Below the pieces are notes generated by a model. The model did not search any database. It was not told the origin of the DNA and saw nothing but the letters and a program-made list of their open reading frames with translations. A program made the translations under genes and the position numbers. A stretch of 64,000 nucleotides of DNA from Cinchona pubescens (lineage: Eukaryota; Streptophyta; Magnoliopsida; Gentianales; Rubiaceae): the NCBI GenBank assembly GCA_025175665.1, contig JANKKI010000024.1, positions 2,916,001 through 2,980,000 on the forward strand, in the 5' to 3' direction. Of this stretch, positions 23,530-35,044 are shown piece after piece. How positions within the stretch are numbered: the stretch's first letter is position 1; each line of letters opens with the position of its first letter.

Positions 23530-24720
23530 GATAAACTATAATACATGTTTAATTAGAATCAACCTACCTCTCGATGAAAGAAGTTTATGTTTCCAACTAG
23601 ACAGTTTAGCCCGAAACTTATCCACTAATCCCGCAAAGTGTTGAATCTTCTTCCTCTTGAGCATAATAGGATTGCCAAGATATACAAAGGAGAAGGAAGG
23701 AACCTCTGCGCATACCTGTGATTCTCAAAATAAGGGAGCACTAGGACATCTTGGAGAGAGTAGGATTGAGCTTTTGGAATAATTAACTCTTTGGACCGAA
23801 CCTGTTTGGCATATTGACAAGAATTTCACGAGATGTTCCAAGGATCTTTTTTTTGCCCTTGTGAATATTAAAACATCATCTGGAAAAGCTAGATGAGATA
23901 GAATTGGGTAGCCTAGCAGAGTTGAAAAATCTAAGATCTTCGGAGTCTCCATGTTTGAAATAAGCCCTCAAGAAAGAGCCTCAGATGCCAAGATAAATAA
24001 TACTAGGGAGAGAGGATCTCCTTTCTTAACCCCACAGGAGGATTTAAAGATCCCGTAATCTCACTATTCAAAAGAAGAGAAAACCAACTACCTGAAAATG
24101 ATTCATAACTAATCTAATGAAAAGAGACGGAAAACCAAATTCGGCCATTACCACATCCAAAATTCTCCCAGAAACTTTATCGAAAGCCTTCATCATGCTA
24201 GACTTCTCTCCAACTTAATAGCCATATTATGCCCTCGAACCTTCTTTTTCAACTACATAAACATTTCTTGAGCAAAAAGATTACTATCCGCCATCGTTCT
24301 ACCTTTCACAAAACCAGACTACTCCTTGGAAATCAAATTAGGAATAATTTTAGAACGATGACTAGCCAGTATCTTAGTGAATACTTTGTTGGAAAAATTA
24401 CATAGAGAAATAGGTCTAAAGTCCTTAAAAGATGTCGGGTTTTCTATTTTGGGAATAAGCACCAGCAAGGAGCTTGAAATCCCATGAGGGAAAGGTCTTA
24501 GCTAGTGGTATCCCAGCATTGAGTGAATAAAACTCTTGTAAAACCTTCTATGCCTACTGCAGCATCTTTATCGAGTTGGAAAACTACCTCCTTAACTCTT
24601 CTAACTCAACCAGTTTTACAAGGTCGACTTGGTCTTCCGATGTGTGGACAATCGGAATATAAGCCAACAAGCTACAGAGGCAATCTTCATTGATACCCTC
24701 GTCGGAAAAAACTTATGATT
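23530..24720 (-). pseudogene. LINE ORF2 reverse transcriptase
   Basis: Broken RT domain (RVT_1). Landmarks on the minus strand: FRPISLCNFSNKVFTKIL (near 24,440-24,390), SGFVKGRTMADSNLFAQE (near 24,330-24,270), and LAFPDDVLIFTRAKK within the open piece 23952-23725. The catalytic F(A)DD therefore reads FPDD: both Asp residues remain but the neighbouring residue has changed. Many stops and frameshifts occur between the pieces. It would have primed cDNA synthesis at the nicked target. Recognised by motif order; no open frame exceeds about 75 codons. Confidence 0.75.
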
Positions 24721-25870
24721 CTAGAAGTAGGAAACTGCCTCAGCTTTAATTTCATCTGGGGAATCTAGCCAAGTACCCGACGAGCCTTTGATTCTTTGGA
24801 GAATAAGCCTAGATTTCTTGCTAATCAACGAAGCGTGGAAAAACTTTGTGTTAGCGTCTCCTTTAGCTAACCACTTGCATCTTCCCTTTTGCTTCCAAAA
24901 TGTTTCTTCGTCTTTCAACTTGCTGAAAAAATTTGCTTGAGCCTGATAGAGTCTTTCCCCATCTTCCAGCAAACAGGTTGAATAATACTCATTCTCCAAT
25001 TGAAGAACCCGCTCCTCAGCTAGATTGATTGCATCAAAGATGTAGCCAAAAACTTCTTTGTTCCACGGCCAAAAAGTTTGCTTTAACCTTTTAAGTTTCC
25101 AAGCGAATCCCGACATGCTAAAACTGGGCATTGGAAGAGACCAGCTAGTCTCAACCATATTCATAAAAGTATGATGGGCCAACCACATGTGCTGAAATCT
25201 AAACAATTTTGGAACATTACCACATTGGAAGAATGAAAACTCACCAAAAGAGGCGAATGGTCAAACCTCGATTTGTTTTAGATACTGCAAAGTAGAGTCT
25301 AGAAAGCGGTGAAACCAATCTGAATTGACCAAAACACGATCCAGACGCTTCTAAACAGGGCCCCTGATCTCATTCCCATCCAAGTAAAATGACTATCCGT
25401 GTATGGAAAAGCCAAAACACCACTAGAATCCATTGCTGAATTAAATTCTTTCATTGCATGTAGGTCCTTGGAGGCTCTTGCCAAATACTCAGCCAAAAAG
25501 GAAGTAATATTGAAATCACTACCGATAAGCCATGGACTGGTAACTATCAAGAAAATTTGACTTAAATCAGTCCACAGGTTCCTCCTTTCTGCCTGGGTTG
25601 ATTTTGCATAGAAGAAGGATGCATCAATCCAAGAATCCCAAGCCACGTAACGAATTTGAACATGCAAGAACTGGTCACTAGAATTAAGAAGATTAACCGC
25701 AAAATCTTTATTGCAAAACAACCATATGGTTTATTGGATGGGTTAAACAGGCTAAGATGAAACCCTAGTCTAACACAAAATTCATCTACTCTAGTATAGT
25801 CTACTAGTGACTCTAAAATAGCTAGAAAAGTAATATTATGCAATCTAATTATTTTTTAAGACGACGAAAT
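24721..25870 (-). pseudogene. LINE ORF2 endonuclease and linker
   Basis: The N-terminal part is an exonuclease/endonuclease/phosphatase-type domain that nicks target DNA. It begins NITFLAILESLVDYTRVDEF (25843 frame). After a frameshift it continues 25721-25299 with ASFFYAKSTQAERRNLW, WLIGSDFN, ARASKDLHAMKEFNSAMDSS and DSHFTWMGMRSG. The linker to RT is the open piece 25206-24721, with WPWNKEVFGYIFD, WKQKGRCKWLAKGDANTKFF and HASLISKKSRL, a hallmark of plant LINEs. The catalytic GSDFN and SHFTW motifs are visible. Confidence 0.8.
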
Positions 25871-25916
25871 GATGATTTCCTCAAAATTCCACGAATATTC
25901 CATATAAGCGTATTAA

Positions 25917-26995
25917 TCAATGGAACATAGTTGAGGAAGAGTTATTGACAGAGTGAGAAGCACTCGGGGTAATTATAGTGTGAGTCATCGGATAAATCTT
26001 TTGCCTCCGTATCCATTTTTGAACTAGAATATTAGCCGGAGGATCCAGTTGATCAATACTAGATTCAACTCTTTGACAAATAGATTTCCTAAAATCTTTC
26101 AGAGAACCCATGGTAATATTGCGCAGACGGAATGGCCTTTTTACAGAATCAGAATCAGAATGTGAGTCAACAATATCACTTTCCTTGATGCTAGCTTTCT
26201 TTTCTGGATTACAGAACCTTCGATGCTGATCATGAAGCAATTACATCATTAAATACTTTATTAGCCGACAGGATCTCAATAACCTTTCTAATCGTTCGAT
26301 CCATACTGACCGGGATTCATCATAATGATTGTTCTGCTGGAGGAACTGACCTCTCCATCACCACATACTTCTCAAGACGGTCAGGAATATTCTCATTTTG
26401 AGTAGGTCTTGGTTGCATAGTTCTAAAATCATCACACTGGATTAGAAGTCACGTCTTTGCTTAATGACTAGGTATTTCTATTTAGAGTCACGTTAGCATC
26501 CACATTTACAGATTGGAAGTAAACTGGAACTAAGGATTTTTCAGCAATAACCAAACCAGATGAGCTCGGCCCACTAGGGATAACAACCAAACTATCCACC
26601 TTATCATGCAACTCATTAACTACTTAAAAGCTCACATGTACATTGGGCTGATTAGTCACGACCTTAGAAATCCACTAGACTAATTTGGATCCACCTTAGT
26701 CGAGCTTGTCCCTTGCGGTATTTCAATCATCATCATATATTGAGTTTAGGGTTTGTGTCCATATTAGCATCTCCAGATGGGTTATCTCCAGGAGGTCATG
26801 GATTATGGTTTCATAAATGAGGCTTCTTGATTAAACAGTCATCCTCGTCATGTTCCACATTTCGACAATGGCTACAAAACTCTGGTACATCCTCATACTA
26901 AATAGATTGCCATTTACCTATTTCGCCATTTTGATATAAACCCGTCCCAGTCTAGGTTTAGTGAGATAAATGTCTATGCATATTCTGGCCTTAAC
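25917..26995 (-). pseudogene. LINE ORF1, C-terminal part
   Basis: Second part of the RNA-binding ORF1 protein, right after the D2 insertion in coding order. It begins ARICIDIYLTKPRLGRVYI (near 26,980-26,920), followed by a worn CCHC knuckle (VAIVEMWNMTRMTV, Cys residues lost in this frame). It ends in an open, Ser-rich piece, 26240-25917. Plant LINE ORF1 proteins coat the element RNA. Not functional. Confidence 0.65.
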
Positions 26996-28049
26996 TATTG
27001 GCCACAAAGAGCAACCTAAGAGGGGGTGAATTAGGTTGTTCCAAAAAATAATCCTTTTAATGTGTTTAATGAGAAATGCAAACTTATGCAACAAATAAAC
27101 ACTTAAGCACAAATGAATACAAAAGATATTCAATAATTGAAGCTCAAAGAACAAATATAAAGATGATTGAGATAGAGAGTATTAAACCAAACTCCCAAGC
27201 TTCTCAAGCTTGGAGGCTAACCACTAGTAGTGCCTCTTCAAAGCTAAATTAAAAGTGAGGCAATAACCTTCTTGTACACAAAGTAGGCTCACCTTTGAAC
27301 CAACTAAGTCCTTCTAGTTGAGCCAAAGGGTTTTGCAATACAACCTCACTTTTGTACACTTGTTATCCCTCCACTCTTACACTTGAAGATCACTCACTAG
27401 TCTACTCTTGCTCACACTGATTCCCTCTAGTTGAGCCAAGAGAACTACACTACTCAAACCAATACAACCCACAATATTTTAGCCTATTTCTTCCCAAATA
27501 GCTCTTACAAGTGTTTATATTTAATTCAGTAGTTCTACTCTCTATCTTTTGCAATTATAGACTTGGGGATATTTATAGATGCCCAAAAATTGTCTTCAAC
27601 AATTCTCTAACGGCTATTTTCTGTTTACTGGAAAACTGGCCTTTAGATCTTTCGGACGGCCGATGCAGTGGGTATGCGTCTTAACGAACTAGCCGTTGGG
27701 CCTTTCGGACGGTCGCTGCTAAACTCTGAGTCCGATGCTGTGTCCGTTCTCTGAGGGCATATACATTTGGACGTCCAAGGATGCATCCGAACTTGCGTCC
27801 GGTCGATGCAATTTGTTTTGAAAATATGATTGGACGCTATTCTTCATCCAAAACTGCTTCAGGTTCTTTGTGTCAGACGATTAGCATCATCCGAAGCTCT
27901 GTCTTTCGGACAGTCATTTGTGTCTGAGCTCCTTTCTCTCAGATGGTCTTTATCATCCGAATCTCCTTGTTTTTCTACACACTTGATTGCAAATCATTTG
28001 TATGATTTGGCCATCATCAAAACATGAGTATCACAACTGGGGTTCAAAA
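26996..28049 (-). repeat. Solo LTR D2 (Ty1/copia family D)
   Basis: About 1,054 bp. Reading the minus strand it starts TTTTGAACCCC (normally TGTTGAACCCC) and ends GGCCAATA. It lies between two halves of LINE ORF1 and is flanked by CTTAAC (left) and CTTAC (right), a probable target duplication with one indel. The TATA box is at 27577-27570. The 65-residue frame at 27830-28027 is LTR sequence. Confidence 0.85.
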
Positions 28050-28633
28050 CTTACCTGGCCTTGACCAACCAGCAATGGAAGAATCAATCTTAAGAGGATT
28101 GCCAATCAATTGACCAATGGAAGCAACCCTGTGGAATAAATGAAAGGGGAGTCCGTCTAGGGTTACCCAAATTGGAATAATGGGAGATTTGTTATCACAG
28201 AAAAATACGTTGTTCACTTCAAAATTTGCAAACCAAACCCTAAAATAGTGTAGAAACCATGACAACAAGACAAAGGAGATAATTTCTTCCCGCTCAAATC
28301 GAATGAGAACATGACGGTTTTCAAACAAACCTAGTTTAAAAGATCCAACAAATTCAAACTTCAATAACTCATGGCTTAGAGCCACCATTGATGGTCTACC
28401 AGCAAGAATTTGCCCACAAGGGCAAACCGCAGAGGCTTTCCTATTTCATAACTTGCTCTGGAGTGAAGAAAATCTTAGGTTCACCTTTATACTAAGAAAG
28501 GGAACTAGGGGAATATCATTATTGGAAGAAGAGTAACCGAGGCAAACGAGTGGATGGGAGGTTGTCCATCAAAAACCACAGAGACAAAGGATCGGACCAA
28601 TGGGAAAGATGGGGGTTGCCCTTTTGTCTCTGA
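28050..28633 (-). pseudogene. LINE ORF1, DUF4283-type N-terminal part
   Basis: The open piece 28388-28044 reads FKLGLFENRHVLIRFEREE then VWFANFEVNNVFF, PIIPIWVTLDGLPFHLF and IGQLIGNPLKIDSS. This is the DUF4283 domain (PF14111) that precedes the zinc knuckle in plant LINE ORF1. Upstream sequence to about 28,600 continues the domain with stops. The D2 LTR cuts it just before the ARVCVEIDL-type segment, which resumes at 26995. Confidence 0.8.
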
Positions 28634-29720
28634 GCATCAAAAGATTAATAAATAGAAGCATTAAAAACTAGGAAGGCAATTAGGCTAAAATAACATAAAC
28701 ACAAGCAGTTATGCTAATTATTTGACTATTTTTCCTATATTCAATAACCCATACCTCAACAATTATTAAATCTAAGGTTCCTGTCCGCCTCACAGGCTAA
28801 ATTGGACAAAGCAGCCATTATTAATCTAGCTATAGATTGATTCAGATAATTAACTATATAGTAAACATCTAGCAATTAAAAGAATACAACCATAAAAATA
28901 ATAGTGTAGAAAAATAATCAATACTTGGAAGAACGAATTGAATTAAGAGAAAAACAAAAGTCTCACAACCTCATAAAATTTCCACAGCTTAATTTTCTCG
29001 CCAAGAAGAAAAGTTTGGGCACTAAGGGCCATGAAAGATCGCTAAAGAAAAACTAATGACTGTATGCAAAAAAAAAAATATTGTGTTTTCCTGTTCACCT
29101 ATCATAGGGTATTTATAGGGAATAATATGGTTAAAACCCCTGTCTAAATATAAGAACGTGAAAACACTTGGAAAGAGTCTATCCAAATGAAGAAAACTGC
29201 CTAAATTAATAATTTCATAACCTTACGTTGCTATGCGTACGTGTGCGCACGTGAGTCTCGCGTATGTATATGCATAACTTCTCCTGTAGGCATACGGACA
29301 GGAAGTGCTTATTGGAAGTTGCGCATGTGCTAAGCTTCATGCGTGACTTCCAAAAACTGTGCTTCAAATTCAACTTCAATTTTGACCTTGATGATACGTA
29401 ATTTTGTAAAACCCAAAACATGAAAGTTGTAGCTCTTTCTCTTAGCTTTCCATTGCATCTTGAATCAACTAAATCGGAGCTTGGACAATAAAGTTGTGCT
29501 AAAAATATGGAACAGTATCTAGATTTGCTCCATACTCATGCATGCTTCAGCTTTGCGATTCTTCTTCATATTTTTTTTATCTTTTTCAATCCTTTTCACT
29601 TCTACCCTACAAAGACTAAGAATAAATCAAATTAAGCTCATAATTAACTCAAATCTTACTTACAATACATAAAAATGCGGTAGATGATATGTAGAACATA
29701 CGACAATTACTAGCTTATCA
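28634..29720 (-). repeat. Element E 5' LTR, outer part
   Basis: 1,087 bases from TGATAAGCTAGTAATTG (29720 on the minus strand) to the LINE. Together with 21279-21677 it makes a 1,486-bp LTR, close to the 1,454 bp of the 3' copy. A TATA box (TATAAATA) lies at 29117-29110. The CpG word cluster is at about 29,225-29,350, more worn than in the other copy. Confidence 0.85.
29110..29117 (-). promoter_or_regulatory. TATA box of element E 5' LTR
   Basis: The minus strand reads TATAAATACCC, about 600 bases from the LTR start and 110-240 bases downstream of the CpG word cluster. The same spacing is seen in B. Confidence 0.65.
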
Positions 29721-29725
29721 ACCAT

Positions 29726-30430
29726 TAAATCTATCCTATTCGGAACGCCTTTGTTGCCAAGTTGAAATCTGTCCAAAAATGCTCCAACAAAAAAATTCCA
29801 ACTATTTGTTGTAACTCTGATATGTTCAAATGTATAAACCACTGAAGTACATCATCACATAAACTCCTCTGAAAAGACTCATTTTCAATAGCTCATCTTT
29901 CCATATACACCCAATTTATTGCAAAAAATCTTGACATGCGCACTAGGCTCTCCATTACCTCCATATTTAGTGAAATTTTAAATTTTAGAATTTTGAGGAA
30001 CCTTCATATCTGGGGACAAACACAAATTTTCAAAATCCATATCATTTGTTGTAGAATCCTTTGCAATATTATGATTAGCAGTGAGGTTTTGGGAAGGGGG
30101 AAAATTTTGGAGGTAAAGGAAATATAGTTCTTTAGAAGGCTGTGGATCAACTTTAGGCCAATTATGGGAAATAGGTTGATGGCTCAATGTCGGACCAGTG
30201 AATCTCACATTTGAATTATTATCCATCGCCTTTGTGCTCCAAATACAATTCCTAAACCCTTGTGTAGAGTCTCTCACCATATGAACTAACTGATTCTAGT
30301 TTTCCATGGATGCTTGATGAATCGTGGAGGTTTTGTCAAAAATCGAGCAGCACACCCTTTTCAAATTTTCAAAACCTTTAACAAAAATAAAAGAGGAATC
30401 ATGACTAGATATACCAAACAAGATGAGTGT
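29726..30430 (-). pseudogene. Element H gag, first half
   Basis: N-terminal half of a Tat/Ogre-like Gag. A Pro/Ser/Asn-rich leader (open piece 30280-29978) ends in SPDMKVPQNSKI. Shifted frames then show NFTKYGGNGEPSAHVKIF and TNSWNFFVGAFLDRFQLGN, ending PNRIDLM at the E insertion. These match the KYDG..CPxAHLKMY and WxDLxxAFLxxY segments of Tat Gags. The continuation is at 4492. It would have formed the particle core. Broken by frameshifts and by the insertion. Confidence 0.6.
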
Positions 30431-32594
30431 TTCACAAATATTTAATAAAGTATCATTATATGGATGGGGGGAAACAAAATTAAGAAAAAGGAAAAAACAA
30501 AGAGTTAGTAATTAGAAACACAACACAGTTACATGCCCTATGTGGGAGCTCTTCTTATGACTTAGGTTGGCCTAGCATGGAAATGCAATCCTCCGATATA
30601 GGTACTAGACAATACCTGAGGACCTACCCATTGGTTTATCAGTGTTTGACCTGGCGACTCTTGGAAAATCAACTTTCTGCTTTATCCATAGACTCCATCT
30701 GATAATGAGTGTTACGGCTTGACTCTCAATGAAAGGCTCATGGAAAAGCGGATACTATTTGAATTAACCAAGAAGAAGCCTTGTGATTAAATGAGATTGA
30801 CTCATTAGGGGGTCACGAAAAGTAGAGTAGATATCAAAACATTCAAAACACATCATATTAACTTCTAAGAAAGTGATCAGTGTTTTCTGAGATAGGGTAA
30901 TGGAACCTAGAGAGAACTATGTTTGAATGGATTGTGTACTTTGGATGGCTTAGAAACAAGTACAGAGAATATTACTCAAATGACTTCAGACACATTATAT
31001 TTTTGTAAATTGTTGAATTGTATCTAATCTGGGCATGGAGTCTGTGTGGACCTTTACTCAAATGGATTGAGTAGTATAGAGGATCCACCAAAGGTTTATG
31101 GGATCACTGATTTGACTTCTGCCCAATCACCCAAATCATTTGTAATTTACTAAGTTTATGAGCAAGTTGTAATCAAATTTTGGCCCTAGTTATTTGTTCT
31201 CAAAGGAGTAGACACTCGTTTAATTTTACTCTTGAACATAGAGTCCACGTGCTTTGGATTTTTACCAACTTTGATAAAATGACCAAAAGATGATTGTCAA
31301 AACCTCATATTCTATGTAAATTAAACTGGTACTTTAATTGATTTATACCCTCACGCCTCTTAGTTTTGAAGTAGATCTTGGGTTTGGGTCTCTACCTTAT
31401 AAATTACCCCTCTAGATAGAACAAAAATATAAACATGCACGTCTTATTGGGTTATATGTCCAAGACAAAATGGGAAGGCTTATTCCTATCGCAGGATATC
31501 CGAAATGCTAATCCCTCTATGGCTAATGCATGATGCCAATTATTAAAGTGAGTAAAAATGTAAAAATTTAAACATGCTCTTAGTGCCCTCTTTAGAAGGT
31601 GAGGTAAGCCTAAAGTCAAATGCGATGTCCAAGAATGCAATTTAACGTCAGTACAAGAAATAAATTTACAAAGAAATCCTATAAGGATACACACATGAAT
31701 AGAGGATATAATCGTTTGGGGAAAACTACACAAATTTCCTCAAAATATTGTAACTCAATCTAAGGTACAAGTATAACAAGGAATCCTAGGAGGTAACATA
31801 TCTAATTCTTGAATTTACAATAAAACCATGACATTATTTATCATTCTGATTCTTGGGGCATGCGATGCAAGAGATAGAAATTTAAATGTGCAAAATTGGC
31901 GAATCGGAAATGACTTACTAAAAGAGTACTTTGCCCAAAGGCTCTTTTTCTAGGGCCCATGAGATGCAAAAGGCGATAAATAAAGAACGTAAAATAAATA
32001 AGAATTTAAAATAAATAAAAGTAAAAGTATACACAAGTATTATCCCTCTCCTCATGCCTAGTGTCCAATTAGAATTTCGAAAGGCTCCATCTTATAGGTA
32101 GTCTATATGTTGCAGGAGTTTGGGCTTACTAATGCTATCTAAACTCCACACAGGTTTACAGTTCCCGAACCTTCAGACTGAGAGATCCAAAAAGTAGCAT
32201 TTTCTATCAATTACAAGGATCCCTAGGTCGGTGGTTCAAGTTAGACCCGTTCGACACGATACAAGAGCTTCGGAACCTGTACCTATGCGTCTACATGAGG
32301 TCCGAATCCTAAAAGAAAGTGGGTCGATGCCCACTGGGTTATGCAGATGAGTGATGTATTTTGTGCTACCTGGAGATAGAGAGATTAAAGTTACCTCTTG
32401 AAATTGCATGATTTGGAGGCTCATATACTGGTTATTCTATCCTCTTACCCCTTAACCCCACAATTATAAATAGAAAAGCATGTCAAGAATTACATTGAAG
32501 TAACAAAATAAACACATGTAAACATCAAAACCTAATGTAATGAAGGGTTAAACATAAGAAACATGACTAAATCAAGTGCTCGGACTCTCTAGTG
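30431..32594 (-). other. Element H 5' untranslated region
   Basis: About 2.2 kb between the primer site and gag with no conserved frame that I recognise. Long leaders are usual in Tat/Ogre elements. The short frames at 31452-31733 and 32236-32424 lack known motifs. Confidence 0.5.
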
Positions 32595-32612
32595 TCTCCA
32601 ATGGAATCGCCA
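32595..32612 (-). other. Primer binding site of element H
   Basis: The minus strand reads TGGCGATTCCATTGGAGA three bases after the LTR end. TGGCGACTCCxxTGGGGA-type sites are typical of Tat/Ogre elements, usually attributed to tRNA-Arg. Confidence 0.7.
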
Positions 32613-33835
32613 AGCTGTTGCGCCCCATTTTTCGATGGGAAAAATGAAATAATAAGTAAAAAGAATAAATAATTATAATAATAGCATAAAATGGGGTCTA
32701 AAATGGACCTTTTAAAGTGACGTTAGAAGACACAAAATAATCTAGAATACGGTTATTGAAAATAAATAAATAAATAATGGAATCGGCACTGGGTGTGAAG
32801 TGCATCGGGACACTAACACCTAAACCTAAGGGAAAAAGGAAATTCTTAAAGGTTCAGGAAAGGAAGATAATAAAAGACAAAAGAAAAAAAAATGAAGTAA
32901 AAATAGATATATAAAAATAATTTGAAAACCCTAAACTAGAAAACTCCTAATCTACAAAAACAAAAGAAAAAGATCCGAGAGTCCTATTGAGGAAAGGTAA
33001 GGCTAAACTATTCTACAGGTAACCTAGGCATCTTTTCACCCCTAGTAAAAATTCAGTTGCGAGATTTAATTCATATATCCATAAAATTAACCCTATTTTA
33101 TATTAGGTTTGGATAGAACAAAATGAAAGCAAATCAAGGAAAAAATAAGAATGGAAAACATGAGGGGAAAAGGAAGCTCGTTGTGCCAACATTGGACTGA
33201 CACAGAAGGGAAAAAATGCGAGTAACATATACTTATATGAACAAATACACACGACAAAATAAAAATAATAAACCCATAAGCACATAAACACATAAAACAT
33301 AATACTCTAACATGCAGTTCCTAACAAAAGTTGTAAACATATAGCACATGCCCTATCTATTACAACATGCTCAAACAATAAGTTTTTTACAAAATGTTGC
33401 CCTATCTCTGGGTCAACACCTACGTGTGTACCTACATAAGGCATTACCTTATGTAAATACTATAAGAAAGTGGTAAATGAACAAAATTACATAAAGAGAA
33501 ACAAACAATTTGCAAGTAAAAACACATATTGTACATAAGAGAACTTAGAAACGTACCTCTTGCAGCATAAAAGTCCTTTTGGTTCTAATCCTAACTAAAA
33601 CTGGACAAATAGGTTAAAAGAACCCTCTTCCTTATATCTCAACATTAAGAATTCTAAGAAGAGTAAAGATAAATAATCATGACAAAAATAAGAACAAAAA
33701 TAATAAAATCAATTTAAACAACTAAAAATTAGGCCAAAATATCTAAAAATGAACTAAATGATTGAAAGGAAAGAGACTTAATTGAAACAAAATACAATTT
33801 CAAAGAAGGTTAATGGTCAACAAATGTAACTTACA

Positions 33836-34258
33836 AAGGTCTAGGGACCCAATTGTAATTCCAAAAAGCTTTAAGGATCATCATCAAATATAATTTTTCA
33901 TAGTTTTGAGGATCCTTAAACCTGTAATTATACAAAATTTTAGGGATTAAAGTGTAATTTTAGAAAGTTTTATGGACTAAAATACAATTATAGAAAATGT
34001 CAGGGATAAAATATAATTATAGAAAGTTTCAGGAAATAAAATATAATTACAGAAAGTTTTAGAGACTAAAATGTAATTACACAAAGTTTCAGGGACTAAA
34101 ATGCAATTTTAGATAGTATCAAGGGCAAATGTAACTTCAGACAATTCTTGGCTAAAATGCAATTTTAGACAGTTCCGGTTAAAATGCAATTTCAAACAAT
34201 TCTAGGGTCTAAAATGCAATTTTAGGTAGTTCTAGGGCCTAAAATATAATTACAGAAA
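33836..34258 (-). repeat. About 30-bp minisatellite in H LTR
   Basis: Roughly 13 diverged tandem units of 29-30 bp with the core GGGACTAAAATGTAATT followed by AGAAAGTTT. Units are clearest at 33,960-34,110 and worn at both ends. Confidence 0.8.
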
Positions 34259-34368
34259 AGTTAGCAATAATGGGTTTGAAATAATTCTAAAAAAAGAACC
34301 AAAAATAAAATGTGGCCCAACCCATTTTCTATTGAACTAACCCAAACAAAATAAACCCAACATTAAAT

Positions 34369-34565
34369 AAATAAATATATATATATATATATATACATAC
34401 AGACACATATACATACATATACATATATATGTATATATGTATATGTATATATGTATGTTTATGTATATATGTACATATGTAAATATATACATATACATAT
34501 ACATATATGTGTGTGTGTATATATGTATATATAGACATATACATATACAAACATACATACATACA
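34369..34565. repeat. TA / ACATATAC microsatellite
   Basis: Starts as (TA)n at 34,374-34,396 and continues as mixed ACATATACATATGTATAT-type repeats with a short TGTGTG run. The two overlapping Tyr/Ile-rich frames here are produced by the repeat. Confidence 0.9.
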
Positions 34566-34868
34566 TGTACCAAGAGGAGAACCGGGGACCCCTAAAAACC
34601 TAGAGGAAGAAGGGTAAAGGACAAGGGAGCCAAAATAAACACAGAATTAAACAAATAATTAGGTGGCTTAGCCAACCATCAAACAGTAAAGCAAAATAAA
34701 AAATAAATTTATTAAAAGCTATAAATAATTACAGATTTGAGGAATACCTCAGGCGAAGTGTTGGTACAACCTACTTCTGCTAGTGGTACTCTGGGAAGAG
34801 AGGAAGGGGAGAAAAGAAAATTCTAACTTGGAAATTTTTTCGAATGAATTTCAAAACTGAAAACATCC

Positions 34869-34876
34869 TATTTATA
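34869..34876 (-). promoter_or_regulatory. TATA box (H LTR or viral insertion)
   Basis: The minus strand reads CTCTATAAATAGGATG. A C/T-rich stretch follows about 70 bases downstream, a good RNA start context. It could be the H LTR promoter or part of the viral flank; short TGTACAG repeats lie just upstream at 34,953-34,978. Confidence 0.5.
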
Positions 34877-35044
34877 GAGAAAATTTACTATTGCTATAGT
34901 GTCAACATAGTGACCTATGAACAATAACTTTTCCCGTGATTTATGCCGCTACAGTGTACAGTGTACAGTGAACGGTATTTGTATATTTGAACAGTGAAGT
35001 ACATTTGAATAGTAAAATACAATTTTGAAAAAGAATCCTATCTA

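Larger units (their letters stand above)
21678..28633 (-). mobile_element. LINE (L1-type) inserted in E 5' LTR
   Basis: A minus-strand non-LTR retrotransposon about 5.9 kb long without the D2 LTR it contains. ORF1 has a DUF4283-type domain and a zinc knuckle; ORF2 has endonuclease, RT, zf-RVT and an RNase H-like end. The edges are the points where homology with the other E LTR stops and resumes (ATCAATTAT left, GCATCAAAAG right). No clear poly(A) or target duplication is visible. All frames are broken. Confidence 0.8.
4498..29720 (-). mobile_element. Element E: Athila-type Ty3/gypsy element with nested insertions
   Basis: Minus-strand element bounded by two related LTRs (4498-5951 and 29720 down to 21279). 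Its own parts in coding order are: 5' LTR, primer site (about 21258-21278), gag (21189-19887), integrase tail (10475-9836), pol-ORF3 spacer, ORF3 (8788-7680), 3' UTR, polypurine tract and 3' LTR. A LINE and solo LTR D2 sit in the 5' LTR, and family A sequences plus solo LTR D1 sit in gag/pol. Protease and RT of E itself are not seen; the RT at 10.5-11.8 kb appears to belong to A1. The LTRs differ visibly, mostly by transitions, so the insertion is old. Confidence 0.7.
32616..34999 (-). repeat. Element H 5' LTR, inner part
   Basis: The inner 2.4 kb of a long LTR, ending GGGGCGCAACA before the primer site. It contains a 30-bp minisatellite, a dinucleotide-rich microsatellite and a TATA box (34876-34869). 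The viral insertion separates it from the outer part at about 42.4-43.7 kb. The exact join near 35.0 kb is not resolved. Frames at 33093-33300 and 34329-34573 are low-complexity artefacts. Confidence 0.6.

Noticed and set aside
34329..34573. Two overlapping 77-78 residue frames rich in Tyr, Ile and Met
   Set aside because: Produced by the TA/CATATA microsatellite in two frames; no start context or conservation to expect.
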